DNA of 64,000 bases from Polytrichum commune (GCA_950295325.1 OX485804.1:25172001-25236000); one strand, 5' to 3'; counted from the first letter of the stretch, positions 33,841 through 46,330 are shown. Numbers and translations: made by a program. The notes: generated by a model not told the origin, from the sequence alone.

Positions 33841-34689
33841 ACCATGGGTAAATGACGAGGTAAAGAGAATCCAACATGGCAAGGGGGCCGGAGTAAATGG
33901 AATCCTACGTGTATAATTGTCCCAGATGACAAAGAAATTGACAGAACTCTGTTAATTGTATGGCCGAATCAAGGTGCCCTATATGACACCCAAATTAACA
34001 GAATTTCGTCACATTTTTGTCAAATAGGTCATATAAACTCTTGTAGTGGAGGGACAAGGAGCGATACGGAGAGAGAGGTGGCTGGAGTCACCGATGGGGG
34101 TGGCAGTTGGCAGCTGGAGTCGCTGGCGGTTGGCAGTCATCTGGAGCTGAACCTAACCGGTGGGTACATGGATTTACAGTGTGGCTATGGATTCGGACCT
34201 TGGTAACTAGAGAGGTTAGGGGGTAGGAAGGACCTTATGGTGAGGTGTTGAGTTGATAGTTAAATAAAAATCACAATGTGACAAGCACAATGAGTGACAT
34301 TGATGCGGTCAGTGACCTAAACTAGTATAGTTAATCGTGGTAGGCTTGGGTGTGATGTGTTAGGATTCAACGGGTAAGAGCATTAGTGGCATTCACAAGT
34401 ACAATTAAAAGCATTACTAAATGCTAGCAACCGTGTATCCCTGGAATAAAATTGTGTGGGAGACATTCATATCATTGGAGCATTGGTTTTTTGAGCTTTG
34501 ATGGTGGAGTGAGGTACTTAAGTCCATGTGAGCCATAGGCCTTCACCCGGATTACGACGCACAAGGGTGGAGGTTTAGGGCTCACACCATCCATGTGTGT
34601 GGATATGTTAGGGCCTTGTTGGTTGAAGGTAGAGGCTAGGGAGAGACATGTCAAGGTTTTGAGTGATTGTATATATTCTTTGTTGGGAT

Positions 34690-35950
34690 AATCAAAACTA
34701 CGTAGCCATATTACCTATGATTTCTTGTATATTGACGGCATAGTGGATGATGTTATCGGTGTTGGTGTTGTGATTGATATTGGTGGTGAGTTGTGTGAGC
34801 TTGCCATCAAGCTTCTCTTTCCACTCCCACATGGATTTGGTGAAGAGGGTTTCGGTGAGGACGAGATTGGTGTTGGCGTTACCCATGGCCTCAAGTTGTT
34901 GGGCAATTGCCTCCTGAGCCGGTGCGCGAGCGAGACGGAGGGCGGTCTTGTTGGGGTCCGATCCATTGATACTTCCTTTGTGGGATATAAAGTGAACTCG
35001 TTTCCTGAAAATGTAAAATGAATTTGGGAATCCATGTGATGTAGACAATGTCGTTGAGAACATTGAAGATGCCACCAACCCGCTTGCTTGTCCTCCGCAT
35101 GCTTGACGTTGTGGCCAAAGTTGAAGACGGCTAGGTTGTCGTCTCCAAACTTGTTCTTGAGGGCTATAACTATGGATGTTTGGGTCTCATTTTGGGGGTG
35201 ATTATTAGCAACTAATTTGTATTAATGTGAAGTTCCAAGGGTGCAATGGATTCCTTATCCATTGTGATGCTAATATTTTCTCATGTTGGAAGACTAATCC
35301 ATATTTGAGTATGACATCTCTAGCTTCTTCAAAGATGAAAACAATAAATGCAAAGTCTTTGGTGGCATTAGGCTTAGTGAGGCTCATAAACTCATGTTGT
35401 TTCCCTCATAGTAGCTATCTATGACTAATGTGTGGCATAAACTATGGGCTTGGGTGTCTCTTACAAGTCTCCATTGAGGTGTAGATGGAGGTTTTGAGCT
35501 TGAGTGACAAGTTCATAATCTTTATCTACTTTTCCTATCATCATTTCACTCCCTTTCAATTCCAATGTAAATGCACAAGTATGTTGTACGAGAGCCATAC
35601 CGCCAACATGTGAGCATTTGAGGTGCATTTTGATGAAACCCACCCAAATCTTGGTGATTGAACTCGATCCTCTATCCAAAGGGTTGGTGTAATCCATTGC
35701 GAGTAGAATTCGCATTTTATAGAGACTTGTGAGGCATGCACTTTTGACATCGACCCTATTCATGGTTTTGAAATTCATATTGAATCGGGTCATGATTTAG
35801 TAGCCTTTGGAGATGCCCATGTCAAGGTTAACCTTCTCACAGTGTGGTACTTGGATGAAGTTTAGGTATTGACCTAGCACCGCATCCGGCCTTTCGCTGG
35901 GGTAGAGCTCCCGGTTGCTTGAGTGTGTGCTCTTGTTCATTTGTATGGGT
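34690..35950 (-). pseudogene. Second, diverged LINE ORF1 fragment
   Basis: Minus-strand frames show the same ordered blocks as the ORF1 at 11.6-14.0 kb: MIGKVDKDYELVTQAQNLHL (about 35530-35480), SLTKPNATKDFAFIVFIFEE (about 35400-35340), and FISHKGSINGSDPNK with RLARAPAQEAI (about 34990-34910). Frameshifts separate them. Divergence from the first copy is large, so this is an older or different subfamily. No ORF2 follows; the fragment stops near 34690. Confidence 0.78.
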
Positions 35951-37150
35951 GTTGGTTACCAATGGGGTTTATGTGAGGCGTAGTGTGTATTTTCATTTTT
36001 GCGGGGGTGTTGGTGGGGTGGTTGTAGGATGCACGGTGTGTGATTTTGGATTTGATTTTTAAGTGGCGTTGCTGATTTATTGCGCTTTGTTTTTATGCAG
36101 GACTTGGAGCTTGCAACTGGTAGTGCTCTTTGTTGCTTGAGGTGTGGCTTTAGGTGTGGCTCTTATGTGAAATAAGTTGGACTTCAAATAGTTGTTGAGG
36201 TGTTGTATTAGCTATGTATTACATATACATGTCATAGAATGTATACTATTAGTGCCTTTTGGAAAGGTTGAAACAATTATTGGCTACATCTGCCCGCCAG
36301 TAAGTTAGTGATTGATTTGCGTACCTAACTTAGGGCCGGTTCTCACAAGGTCCCAAGTCCCAAGTCTCACTCATGTTAGCAAGTCCCAACATGGAGGTAA
36401 AGTCCCAACATGGAGGTAAAGTCCCAACTTTTGAGCCTCAAGTAGTCACTTAAACATGATTAAATATCATAATAGTAAGATCTTTATTATTTTAAGCAAA
36501 AATATTTGCGGGACTTGGGTTGAGTGTTGGGTCCAGCTTTTTGCTTGACCTAGCTCGCAACACAAGTCCAAAGTTTCACTTCCCCAAAAATGTTATTATA
36601 TAGGCATCCATGTCATAGTTGATATTTAGGACTTGCTACCCTATGTGAAGTGGTAAGTCCCAACTTCTATGTTATCAATGGTTGAGATTTTTTGAAGATA
36701 GTTAGGTTGCATTGGTGACATCGTCCCATATGTGTTGTCAACATTGGTCGTAATTTACACATATAAATTAAGGCGTAAAGGGAGGAACTAATCATTTTCT
36801 CCATTGAATACAATCTTTGTACATTGTGTTTTATCTTCCGACATGGTCTCTTTGTTTTCTTCTCTGATTTTCCAATAGGTTATAAGCCCAATTTGCTTTA
36901 GAGGAGAGAGATCAATTTAGGAGTAACTAGGAGAGGGCCGGATGTGATCAGAGGCGATTTGGAGGTGTTTGGAACTTTTGGTGGAATCTTGAAGCTTTGG
37001 AGGACCTCTGAAACGTTTTGGAGCATTTTTGGAGGTTTGGACTAGTATGGAGCACCTTATAGGAGTATTACCACATTAGAGGATCCATTTGGTAGAGGTT
37101 TATTCCATTTGGAATGTATGAGTGTCGATTGATTTGTATTTTGAATGTTT

Positions 37151-37870
37151 GAGGTGATTTGAATTTCAAGAGGCTAAGTTGTATTCTCTTGATGGTGTTT
37201 GATTCATTTTGCATCTATTTTGAGTGAAAAAATATTGACTTGAGATATCCTTACTTTCTATACTTAATTAGAGGTGATTTGAGTTCCAAGAGGCTTAGTT
37301 ATTCTCTCTTGATGATTATTGAATCATTTTGTATATGTTTGGAGTGAAAAAATGACGATTTGAAAGATCCTTATTTTCTATGCTTAGAATGAGGTAATTT
37401 GAGTTCCAAGAGGCTTAGTTGTACTCTCTTGATGGTTATTCAACCATTTTGCATATATTTGGAATGAAAAGGTGTTGACTTGGGAGATCACTATTTTTTA
37501 CATTTAGTTTTAAATGATTTGAGTTCCAAGATGCTTAGTTGTGCTCTCTTGATGGGTTTTGAGTCATTTTGCATCTATTTTGAATAAGAAGATGCTAACT
37601 TGAGAGGTCCCTACTTTCTATCCTTAGTTTGAGGTGATTTGAGTTCCAAAAGGTTTAGTTGTGCTCTCTTGGTAGTTAGTGAGTCATTTTGCATATATTT
37701 GGAGTATAAATGTGGTGATTTGAGAGATTTCAATAATTTTAGAGTGTTTTGAAGTTTTTTTAGTTCCAAGGAGCTTCTATTGACTTCTTAAAGTTTTTTG
37801 AGTGAATTTGTACCAACTTCGAGAATTAAGGTGCTGACTTGAATATGGGAGAACCTTGAGTGATAAATTT
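37151..37870 (+). repeat. 120-bp tandem repeat in the Copia leader, six copies
   Basis: GATTTGAGTTCCAAGAGGCT-like unit starts fall at 37156, 37276, 37396, 37516, 37636 and 37756, exactly 120 bp apart. Each unit also has CTCTCTTGATGG, then CATTTTGCATATATTTGGA. Copies differ by 10-25%. The array sits between the 5' LTR and gag. Confidence 0.95.
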
Positions 37871-37930
37871 AGTTCACATTGTTTAGGCAAACTCTAACTT
37901 TGTTGAGGATTTTTAAGCCCTTGTGCTGCA

Positions 37931-38757
37931 TTGAATGAATATGAGCTTGCATTTGGGTCAAAAATAGCTTCTAGTGATGGTGATAGACTTATAATGGTTG
38001 ACAAATTTGGTGGTGATGACTTCAACCTTTATAAGTTCAAATTAGAGATGGTATTGTCCACCAGAGATCTTTGGGAGATCGTGGAGGGTTCGGAGTTGCC
38101 ACCACTATCCACCGCGAATGTCAATCTCAAGAAAACCTTTGCTATTATTGCCATGAGTTTAGTGGACAAGGAGTTAGCGTACATAAAATGATGCAAATGA
38201 CCAGCGGAAGAGTGGAGGACGTTATGCAACATCCACGAGATCAAAAGCTCGTCTAACATTTTGTTCATAAGGCGCAAGCTCTTTCACCATCAAGCTGGTG
38301 AAGATGATGACATCTTCCACCATATCAATAAGGTAAATCCCTCGCGCACTAGTCCACATGCTTGGAGGTACCCATGACAAATGAGGATGTGGCCATGACG
38401 TTGCTCTATAGCCTACTATTCTCGTTCGACCATTTGATCACTGCATTGGAGAAATGTCCGATGAAAGAATTCACATTGGATTTCATCACCACACGCCTCA
38501 TGCACGAGGTGTCTAAGAGGAAGGAGAATGAGCCCCAAGGAGATGATGCGGCCATGTTGTCATGCCAACCTCAAGCGTTTGACAACAATGAACGGCGCGC
38601 CGACACCTTAAGGTACTACAATTGTGGTAAGTTGGGCCACATTGCTCGTAATTGTCAAAGCAAACGCAAGGTGAATGCAAACATTGCAAGGTCGAATGAT
38701 GATTTTACATTTATTGTGAGAGATGAAGCATCTAACATTCCCGCCACTAGATGAATC
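37931..38757 (+). pseudogene. Copia gag fragment
   Basis: The first frame has KFGGDDFNLYKFKLEMVL and STRDLWEIVEGS, typical of Copia gag (UBN2 type). A frameshift near 38190 moves to NIHEIKSSSNILFIRRKLF, and another near 38350 leads to EVPMTNEDVAMTLLYSL and a zinc knuckle YYNCGKLGHIARNC. The first knuckle Cys is Tyr (TAC for TGC). The frame ends at TGA, where Copia proteins usually have Trp just before the protease motif. Confidence 0.85.
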
Positions 38758-39053
38758 GTTGATTCGGGGGCCTTGCAACACATGACACCGTATAAATTTT
38801 GTTTGAATACTTATGAACCAATTTCGGGCCGGAAAGTGTTTATAGGTGCAAACGATATGGTAGAGGTTATATGCAAAGGCTTTATACTAGTGGAAACAAA
38901 GTTGTAGAGTTAGAATGTTGTCCAACACAATATATGGTAGCAAATAGTTTAACAAAGGTTTTAGTGAGAGATAGGCATGAGTTGTTAAGGGAAATAATTG
39001 GGTTGGAGTACAATGTCACCTTGCAAAGTGGGAGTATTAGAAGATGGTGTTAG
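38755..39053 (+). pseudogene. Copia protease start joined to RNase H end
   Basis: After the TGA comes IVDSGALQHMTPYKFCLNTY, the Copia aspartic protease active site (DSG), up to GANDMVEV. Then, near 38870, the sequence jumps to the last part of RNase H: ELECCPTQYMVANSLTKVLV, then RDRHELLREIIGLEY. A purine-rich stretch with AAGTGGGAG before the 3' LTR is the polypurine tract. About 1,000 codons are deleted between the two parts. Confidence 0.85.
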
Positions 39054-39639
39054 GTTGCATTGGTGACATTGTCTCATATGGGTTGTCAACGTTGGTCGTA
39101 ACCTACACATATAAATAAAAGCATGAAGGAAGGAGCTAATCACTATTTCCTTTGTATGCAATCCTTGTGTATTGTGTTCTACCTTTTTACATTGGTCTCT
39201 TTGTTTTCTTTTCTCATTTTCCAATAGAAATTAAATGGATTGACCTCATTTGACTTGGCAATAAGGACTTAGGACCATGTGTGACATCAATTATGACTCC
39301 ATATAATTTTTGGAAATGTCTAATCAAACTACAGTCAATATAGTAACTAGGTCTAACACCTCCAATTAAATAGTTGTCATTTGGGCCATGTCACAATGAC
39401 CATGGTCATTTTCACATTTTCCATGTGGTAAGTATATTATATTGCATATAGTTTGACACCATGTGGTATGGGACCCACTTCTCTTCTATTCTTAAAATTG
39501 ATTTAATTCTAGATATTCCAACCAAATTGTGCCATGGGACCCACTTCCAACAATTTTTGTTGTAATTTTATTAAGGCAAGATTCATTCTAAATTGTTTAA
39601 AATTAGAATATGTACATAGTGAATACTTATATTTACCAG

Positions 39640-39765
39640 TGGGTAGGGCCCAACACGGTGTTTCCAACTACCTAAGGTGCAAACTTAGGAGAAGTGGATG
39701 GCAAGGGGGTTTGAACCTAGGACCTCATGAAACCCAAACCAAGCCCTTAGCCATCAACTCCACTC
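39640..39765 (-). mobile_element. tRNA-derived SINE-like element
   Basis: On the minus strand a box A region (TTGATGGCTAAGG, 39757-39745) precedes a box B GGTTCAAACCC (39717-39707). The box A resembles that at 33613 (AGTGGCTAAGG). The body ends near 39640 without a visible A-tail. Confidence 0.5.
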
Positions 39766-40600
39766 AAATCACATACCTAGTACGAAATATAGTCATTGGG
39801 TAAGGGAGTTACTCACCTAGTTACAGTATGTATACATAATTACATCACATAATGATTGTATACACATATTTTATATAGTTACAATACATAGCTCCTAGGC
39901 AATCACTACATAAATTTACTACACACTTTGCAAATTTGTGTAGGTTGCATGTGAATTTTTTACTCTAAAATCAATTATATAGACTCATTATAGGTTTTTA
40001 AATATGCGGTTTTTTTTTGAATTATTACATGCTATCTAATTGGCCTAAAAGGCACATTTCTTTCAATAACTTTGAAAAAAATGTTTAGGTTGCATATAAG
40101 TTTGCAGACTGTTTATAGGTTTTCAGATCTACGGATGTTTTTTGGAATTTAGTTAAGTTATTTAACTTGTCTAAAAGGCTCATGTCTTAAAATGCTTTGC
40201 AGATTATTTTTGTAAATCGCATATGATTTCTTTATTTTTTGATTCTTTTTGTAAATTCTTTAGCCTTTACCGATTTATAAATAATGTTTGGAATTTTTGG
40301 AAGCTATCTGACATGCCTGAAAGTCTATCTTAGGCTTTTAGTTTTTATTACTAACTTAGGCTTTGCAGGTCTACCATGATCGCGGGGCCAAACGACAAGG
40401 AGCTTACAAAATGACACTCATATATGTGCATGAGTGGGCAAATCGTTTTGTAACTAGAATGATGGTTCAAACACACGCATGCAATGAACTCAATGATCCT
40501 TTGGTGTAAAAGCGACCATTTGGCAAATGACTACATTGACAGAAAGGACCAATGTGTCAAATGCAAGTGTGTGGTAGTACGCACAATCCTAGTAATAAGA

Positions 40601-40728
40601 CTAGATGATTGAATTCCCAAACCAATCAAACGACCCAAATTACTAGACGATTGTGTTCCCAAGCCAATCAAATGACCCGAACTACTAGATGATTGCATTC
40701 CCAAGCGTATCAAGCGGCCCAAATTGTC
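40601..40728 (+). repeat. Three tandem copies of a 42-bp unit
   Basis: Units begin CTAGATGATTG at 40601, CTAGACGATTG at 40643 and CTAGATGATTG at 40685. Because 42 is divisible by three, the minus strand reads as a 14-residue repeat (LGRLIGLGIQSSS). No family is recognised. Confidence 0.9.
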
Positions 40729-41350
40729 TAGAGTTTGAAAGTGGCCACAATCATAGGGCCACATACACTTATAATCCTCTCTCTTTTTCCCCGAAAGCAA
40801 TGCATGCTCATGTGGTGTCACAACATGACTATATTTTGATGCATTCGGTGTTGACAATCTATCATCCGAGGTTGCCGGACATCATCATCATCACACCATT
40901 CAAGGATCTCAAATCGGCAACTAACTTAAGAAGTTATAATGTGCATCCAATTAATTGGCCCAACCACGTTTGTGTGACTAGTTCCTCAAAAGCTCAATGA
41001 AGGGGCGTGCACTTTTTGGCCTCATCGTTCATGGGCCAACATGCAGGCAGCCTGCCTTGCAGTGTTTCTGTAGCAGCTCATAAGTGGCCTTTAGCATTAA
41101 TGGTGGGGACCTCCAAATCCACAGAAATTTCAAGCTGTCAATTAACTTAGGTCGATGGGTCTTAAACTTAATGGTCTCTCTAATTGGCCTACTTCTCGTA
41201 CTTAGGATACGAAACACACGATTATTAGTACAAGATGGATAGGAAATTCGAATTAAGGGGTTGTCGCCACCTTTTTCAGTGTTTTCGGAGTCTCATTGAT
41301 TATCAAAAGTGAAGATTTTCACGTTAATTTGTTGTATGGTCATCAGTGAT

Positions 41351-41840
41351 CGGGGAGATTTTTGGGCATAATCGGTTGAGATCCTAGTGTTTGCAAGTCC
41401 AACCGGTTACATGTTGACATCCGTTGGTTTTCCTTTATTAAATTGAGGTATATTTTGTAAATTCTTCTAAACTGATCGGTAATTTTCCCGCAGTCTTGAA
41501 CTTCAACCGGTTATTTCTCAAACTCAACTGGTTCATTTGTAACTAACTGCCAGTTCTCCCCAATCATTGATGGTCATATAGTTCCCACCCCTCCCATTTT
41601 GTTGATTGTTGAACTTAGAATCAAGGATCGGGGAGAACCGGCAGTTAGTTGCAGATGAGTTGGTTGAGTGTGAGAAATAACCGGTTGAAGTTCAAGACTT
41701 TAGGAGAATTACCGATCGTTTTAGAGGAATTTATGGAATATACCTCAGATTACTATAGAAAAACCGAAGGATGTCAACATGTAAATGGTTGGACTTGCAA
41801 ACACTAGGATCTCAACCGATCATGCCCAAAAATCTCCCCC
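41351..41840. mobile_element. Foldback (palindromic) element derived from a LINE fragment
   Basis: A left arm at 41351-41561 and a right arm at 41629-41840 are inverted copies of each other, each about 211 bp, around a 67-bp spacer. The left arm starts GGGGAGATTTTTGGGCATAA and the right ends with its complement. Read outward-in on the coding strand, the arms encode FKTLGELPIVLEEF and similar residues of the LINE fragment at 26400-26595. Transcribed, this would fold into a long imperfect hairpin. Confidence 0.85.
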
Positions 41841-44800
41841 ATCAATGTTTAGAATGGATATCATATTTTGAGCACATGTCTTCTTGGTGTTTGTTCTTGG
41901 GGCCACACCAAACTACGTACAACTCGCATACAAGTGTCTCAATAAGAGAATTAATCAAATAAGGGTTGTCTGCCTTCCATCGAATTAGGCATCATCACAT
42001 CATGTTGGCAATTGCAAATCATGAAGAGTGTTGGTTTAATCCAAGCTTGCAAGTGGAGAGCTCATGTGTAAAGTGGATTCGAGTGAACATGCATGCATGT
42101 GTAGGAGGCTCCCCGCCAATGAGAAGACTCCTATCTTCGAGTGTTCTACTTGAACTTCGATCTAAAAGGGGCCTTTAAGACATGGAAGTCGCTTGTCAAT
42201 CGCGAAGCATGCATGTAATTATTGTTGTTGACTTGTGCCTACTGGTAACTTGCCCTTGTATACTGAAGCATATATATATATATATATGATAAAAAAATCC
42301 TTCCTTAAGTAATATGAATTTGATCAATACACATAACAATGCTAAGCAACTATGGGACATGATACTATAATCATGGGATGTTGGGAACTCAGTCTGAATT
42401 CAAGTCTTCCTATGAAGGGTTTGTGCACCCCATCATTATATTCTCAATATCCATATACAATTATGAACACATGTTTCTTAGTAATACTATGCATATCAAG
42501 TTGCAAATTTAATTTTATAGGAATGGATGATCATGCTTGCGGCGACGGCTACCGTTCAATGGTGAACTAATTAGCGGATGATTTGGCGAGTGCAGGGCTA
42601 GTGTGAAGTTCAAGGCAGGTGAAAAGTTCAATAGACTAAGACTAGACTAGTACTAGGGCTAAGTTAGAGCTTTTTGTTGAGCCCATGTCAACCGATCCCT
42701 TGGGGAAGGTGAAAACTTCGTTAACTACTCTTTTAATTGAAAAAACCCTAATTAAAGAAACTTTCACTCCGGAGATGGCATCGGAAACCCCAAATTACTG
42801 TAGTAGGTTTTAGTATCTACTTGAATAGGTCTCCCACAAATATTAGACGTGTACTTGTAAAAGTATTTTGGAGATGAAACTCAATCAACAAAGATTGAGT
42901 GCATGCTAACCAAGTACACTTCATTGTGATCTTTGTCTAAAAGTGGCCTCTAAAGATTCTTGCTTTGAGAAGTGAATGTGAAAGTCTACGGTCACTATGG
43001 GACAAACCCGTAATTGACATAACTTTACTTTATTCTTTGGCTACATTTCACGGGACCAAGTATTGGATGAGCATAATATTCCTTTAATTATGATTTTGCA
43101 TGTTTATGGGGAGCACTCATGCTATGAATTGTGAACTTTTCAACAAACAACTATAAATTCATAGGTTTTTAACTACAACCTCTTTCTTTGGAAAGAGATC
43201 AACATCTACCAGCTAGGAATTTGTGGTGTCTACATAAACTCATCTATTGGGATGGTAAAATTGCAGTGAATCAAATCAAAGCATGTAAAAAATTAATTTT
43301 TTGACAAGTTAACTCCATAAATGACATTAGAGATCCTAAATCAGTGTAGACGAGTTTATTTGGAACGAATCGGCCCTCAACCTTATAGGGGGTTTGTTTT
43401 TACTAGAGCCACTTCATCCATGATGAATGAGTTTACACAAATGCCATGAATCCCAAGCCGCTTCTACATGCTAGGGGGTTTAGGGTTTTAGTAATGTTAT
43501 GACACTTTAGACATTCATATTTTATTTGAATATGGCGTTCAAGACTTGCATGCTAAGATGTGTTCAAATCTTCATATTTCAACATGCCATATCTTTTTGT
43601 ATCATCATAATTTGTTATAAGATCAAGAGTTGAAACTGAAGTTGGTCTCGTATTGTACTTGGAAAAGAAAAGAAAAATAGCATTAAGAAACTATTTAATG
43701 TCGAATGAACAACCAAAAAACTTGTTTACTTTTCACCGTCTTTAGTCTGTGTCACGAAATATGCGTTTTATACCGACTGAACTTGAATGTCACAAAAACC
43801 GTACTTTGCAAATGAAAGAGAAGCCGAACAAAACTACAACATTGAAGGTCACAAGTCCAACAATTAAACATTGAGATCAATATGCAGAAGTAAGGAGTTA
43901 CTTGTAACAAAAACTTACATTGGCCACGAAAGGTCAATGACCAGTTATCTATGTCTACATGCATGCAATTTAATAATCATTATGATTTGCTATAAAAATG
44001 GTGAAAAAGCTCTTAATTTCCTTGTATTGATACTCTCCTTTTATATGGAGGCTAATATGTAATTGTATTCAAATATCCAATTTATCTATTACATGTTCTA
44101 TAACGTATTCAACATTGTCTAAGCCACCTATCATAATCTATAGACTCACATTAATCTACGTTTATGTGAAATTATATACCACACTGTAAATTGATTGATG
44201 TTTCATTGTGGTGGTATGATGATGAATAAATAGAGTACCCTCATTCAATAAACAATACACAACAGGATTATCTTATGTGGGTTAAAAACGATATTCTCGG
44301 TATAAACTTCAAAATTCACATAGATTATTATATTTTGTCAAGTAACATGTTCCAACACATGACTCAACCTCTCCACTCCACTCCCTTTCTAAAAGGAAAG
44401 AGGAGGAGAGGTTGTCAGTTGTGGTCCCATCAGGCAATCATCTTGCAAACCCAATACCCGACATTTAAAACCAATGGATGGTTTATTCTCACAATGAGTC
44501 TAAATTAGTTCACACAAGATATGCATCACATGCTTGTTGGATAAGTCCAATATAAAGACCATGTGTCGATATTGACTTTGGACAATGAACTATATTTAGG
44601 CTAAGTGTACCCAATATATGGGAGAACTCAGTAGAATAGGGACATAATACCCAGAAAATTCCCGCTCTCGCAGTGCATCAACCTACAATCGAGCAATGTT
44701 ATGTCTATGTGCATACTAACTATCTGTGTAATCTGGATAAACAACGATGTTGCCATCACAAAGCTACAACAACGTGCACCTCCGAATCATAACATCCACC

Positions 44801-46133
44801 TCAAAGATGTTGTGATTAAAAAAAAAACCCTTGATCATCTACGGTTGCTTGCCAGAGAGTTCACCACAGTATACAACTTGAATGCTCCCTATAAACAGAG
44901 AATCCCATAATCAAAAGAGAATTATTCTCGCTCGATATGTGGTCCCACTGAACGCAACCATGAAGTTTGTGTAATGTTATGATGATATTGCCCCCTCCCC
45001 ACTTGACTTTAGCTAAGCCTAAAAGTCGGTTCTAAAAACACAGCCTTCACACCATCGACATTGTCTAGTGCTGAGCCTAGTTGGCAAATGATGTGGCATA
45101 GTTTGAAAGTGGAGGTTTTAAGACTCAAGCACTGACCCACCCTCCCATCGACACCTAGACATGAGGCAAGAATATAGGACCTTTAAAAGTGTCGCCTCCC
45201 GCCCTTGTGATTGGTTGCTTTTTAGCATTAGCTATGAGGGCATGAAGAGCTTCATTAATTTTTTTTAAAAAAAACCCGATGGTAAGATAGATGAGTAGTA
45301 AGGCATCTGGGGGGTGGGACGAAAACTATCCAACATGTCATTGCTTGGTAGATAAAACCATGAACATGTGTGAAAGCTACTTAACGAAAACCCACTCAAC
45401 AATCTCCGGAGCAAGTTCTTGTAGGTGCATTGGGACAGCCGGACGCCTCCGCTATCACCGAGGGAGCTTTACCCGGTGTTTAGGAAAGACTTTGGTTATT
45501 ATTTGGTAAAGTCAGGTGCGCAGGAGGCATTATAACCCACACTACAATAATGGGTTACGGGTGGCATCAATTTAGCGTTCGTGGGTGTAGAAACACATCT
45601 AGAAACATGGCCCATCCCCACGCAACCACACACCTAGAAGAATTGAGCTGCATTCTTTCATTTGATTTGGGCGAACCAACCTATACACTCGTTCCTTGTT
45701 GGATGCCTAAACCCTTACCTCCAAGGAACCAGTGTACGGATTGGTTTGCCCCGGCCCTTCGATTTGGAGCTCCCACCTGACAAGTGACACCCACCTCGGT
45801 CTCCGCAGCCAGCGAGAGGCTCGGAGTCAATGTAACTGGCAAAACGAAACAACGCCTCCGGTTTGGATACTTTAACCAGAAGCAATCATGAAGGCACCAT
45901 CATAATAGTATTCATTCTCACACCCACAAAAAAGCGGAAAAAAAAAGCAAGTTGACCTCCTCTGGAAAAGCGTCGTCCAACCTCCGAGTGCCCAAAGATC
46001 CTGCAAAAATCCATCCACAAGTGCATCAATTTTTTTTATATATATATATATATACACACCACAATGGTGAAGCCTCAGTAGCTCGCTCTGCATGGATCCG
46101 GTAAGTTGAGAGCTTCAGTGGTTCAGTAGTGTC
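41841..46133. other. Intergenic DNA without recognisable genes
   Basis: AT-rich sequence with a TA tract at 42269-42287. Open frames do not exceed 80 codons and lack motifs. Nothing else is seen. Confidence 0.5.
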
Positions 46134-46330
46134 TGGGAAGGTTTTTGGGCATGCATAATCAGGTGGAGATCCTAGTGTGTGTGTTTCCAAGTCAACTGGT
46201 TTCATGTTGACATCTTTTCGGATCTTCTTTGATAAATTGGGGGATTATTCCATATATTCCCTCTAAAACGGTCGGTAACTTTCCACAAGTCTTGAACTTC
46301 AACCAGTTCAGTTGTTGGTTCTCTCCGTTC
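46134..46330 (-). repeat. Single copy of the LINE-derived arm
   Basis: It starts GGGAAGGTTTTTGGGCAT and continues through AGATCCTAGTGTG, TGTTGACATC, ACGGTCGGTAA and CTTGAACTTCAACC in the same order as the left arm at 41351-41561. It begins at the same boundary, which suggests a defined unit and not random LINE decay. The orientation equals that of the 26.4 kb copy. Confidence 0.75.

Larger units (their letters stand above)
32863..34048. mobile_element. Non-autonomous CACTA (En/Spm) transposon
   Basis: The left end CACTACAAGGAAATGGG and right end CTTGTAGTG form the diagnostic CACTA terminal repeats, flanked by a perfect 3-bp duplication GAG (32860-32862 and 34049-34051). Subterminal TTGACAAAAATGTGAC occurs near the left end and in complement near the right end, as expected for transposase-binding repeats. 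The 1186-bp interior encodes no transposase. It holds a 25-bp minisatellite and a tRNA-derived segment. Confidence 0.93.
36700..39227 (+). mobile_element. Internally deleted Ty1/Copia retrotransposon with both LTRs
   Basis: The 5' LTR (about 36700-36878) and 3' LTR (about 39048-39227) share GTTAGGTTGCATTGGTGACA, then TTGTCAAC, TTGGTCGTAA, ACACATATAAAT and the ending TTTTCCAATAG. A decayed initiator-Met primer site (AGGTTATAAGCCC) follows the 5' LTR. Inside are a repeat-filled leader, a gag fragment, a protease fragment and the last about 40 codons of RNase H. Integrase and reverse transcriptase are gone. The two LTRs differ at many positions, so insertion is old. Confidence 0.88.

Noticed and set aside
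45540..45560. CACTACAATAATGGG resembling a CACTA terminus
   Set aside because: No matching inverted end and no 3-bp target duplication were found nearby.
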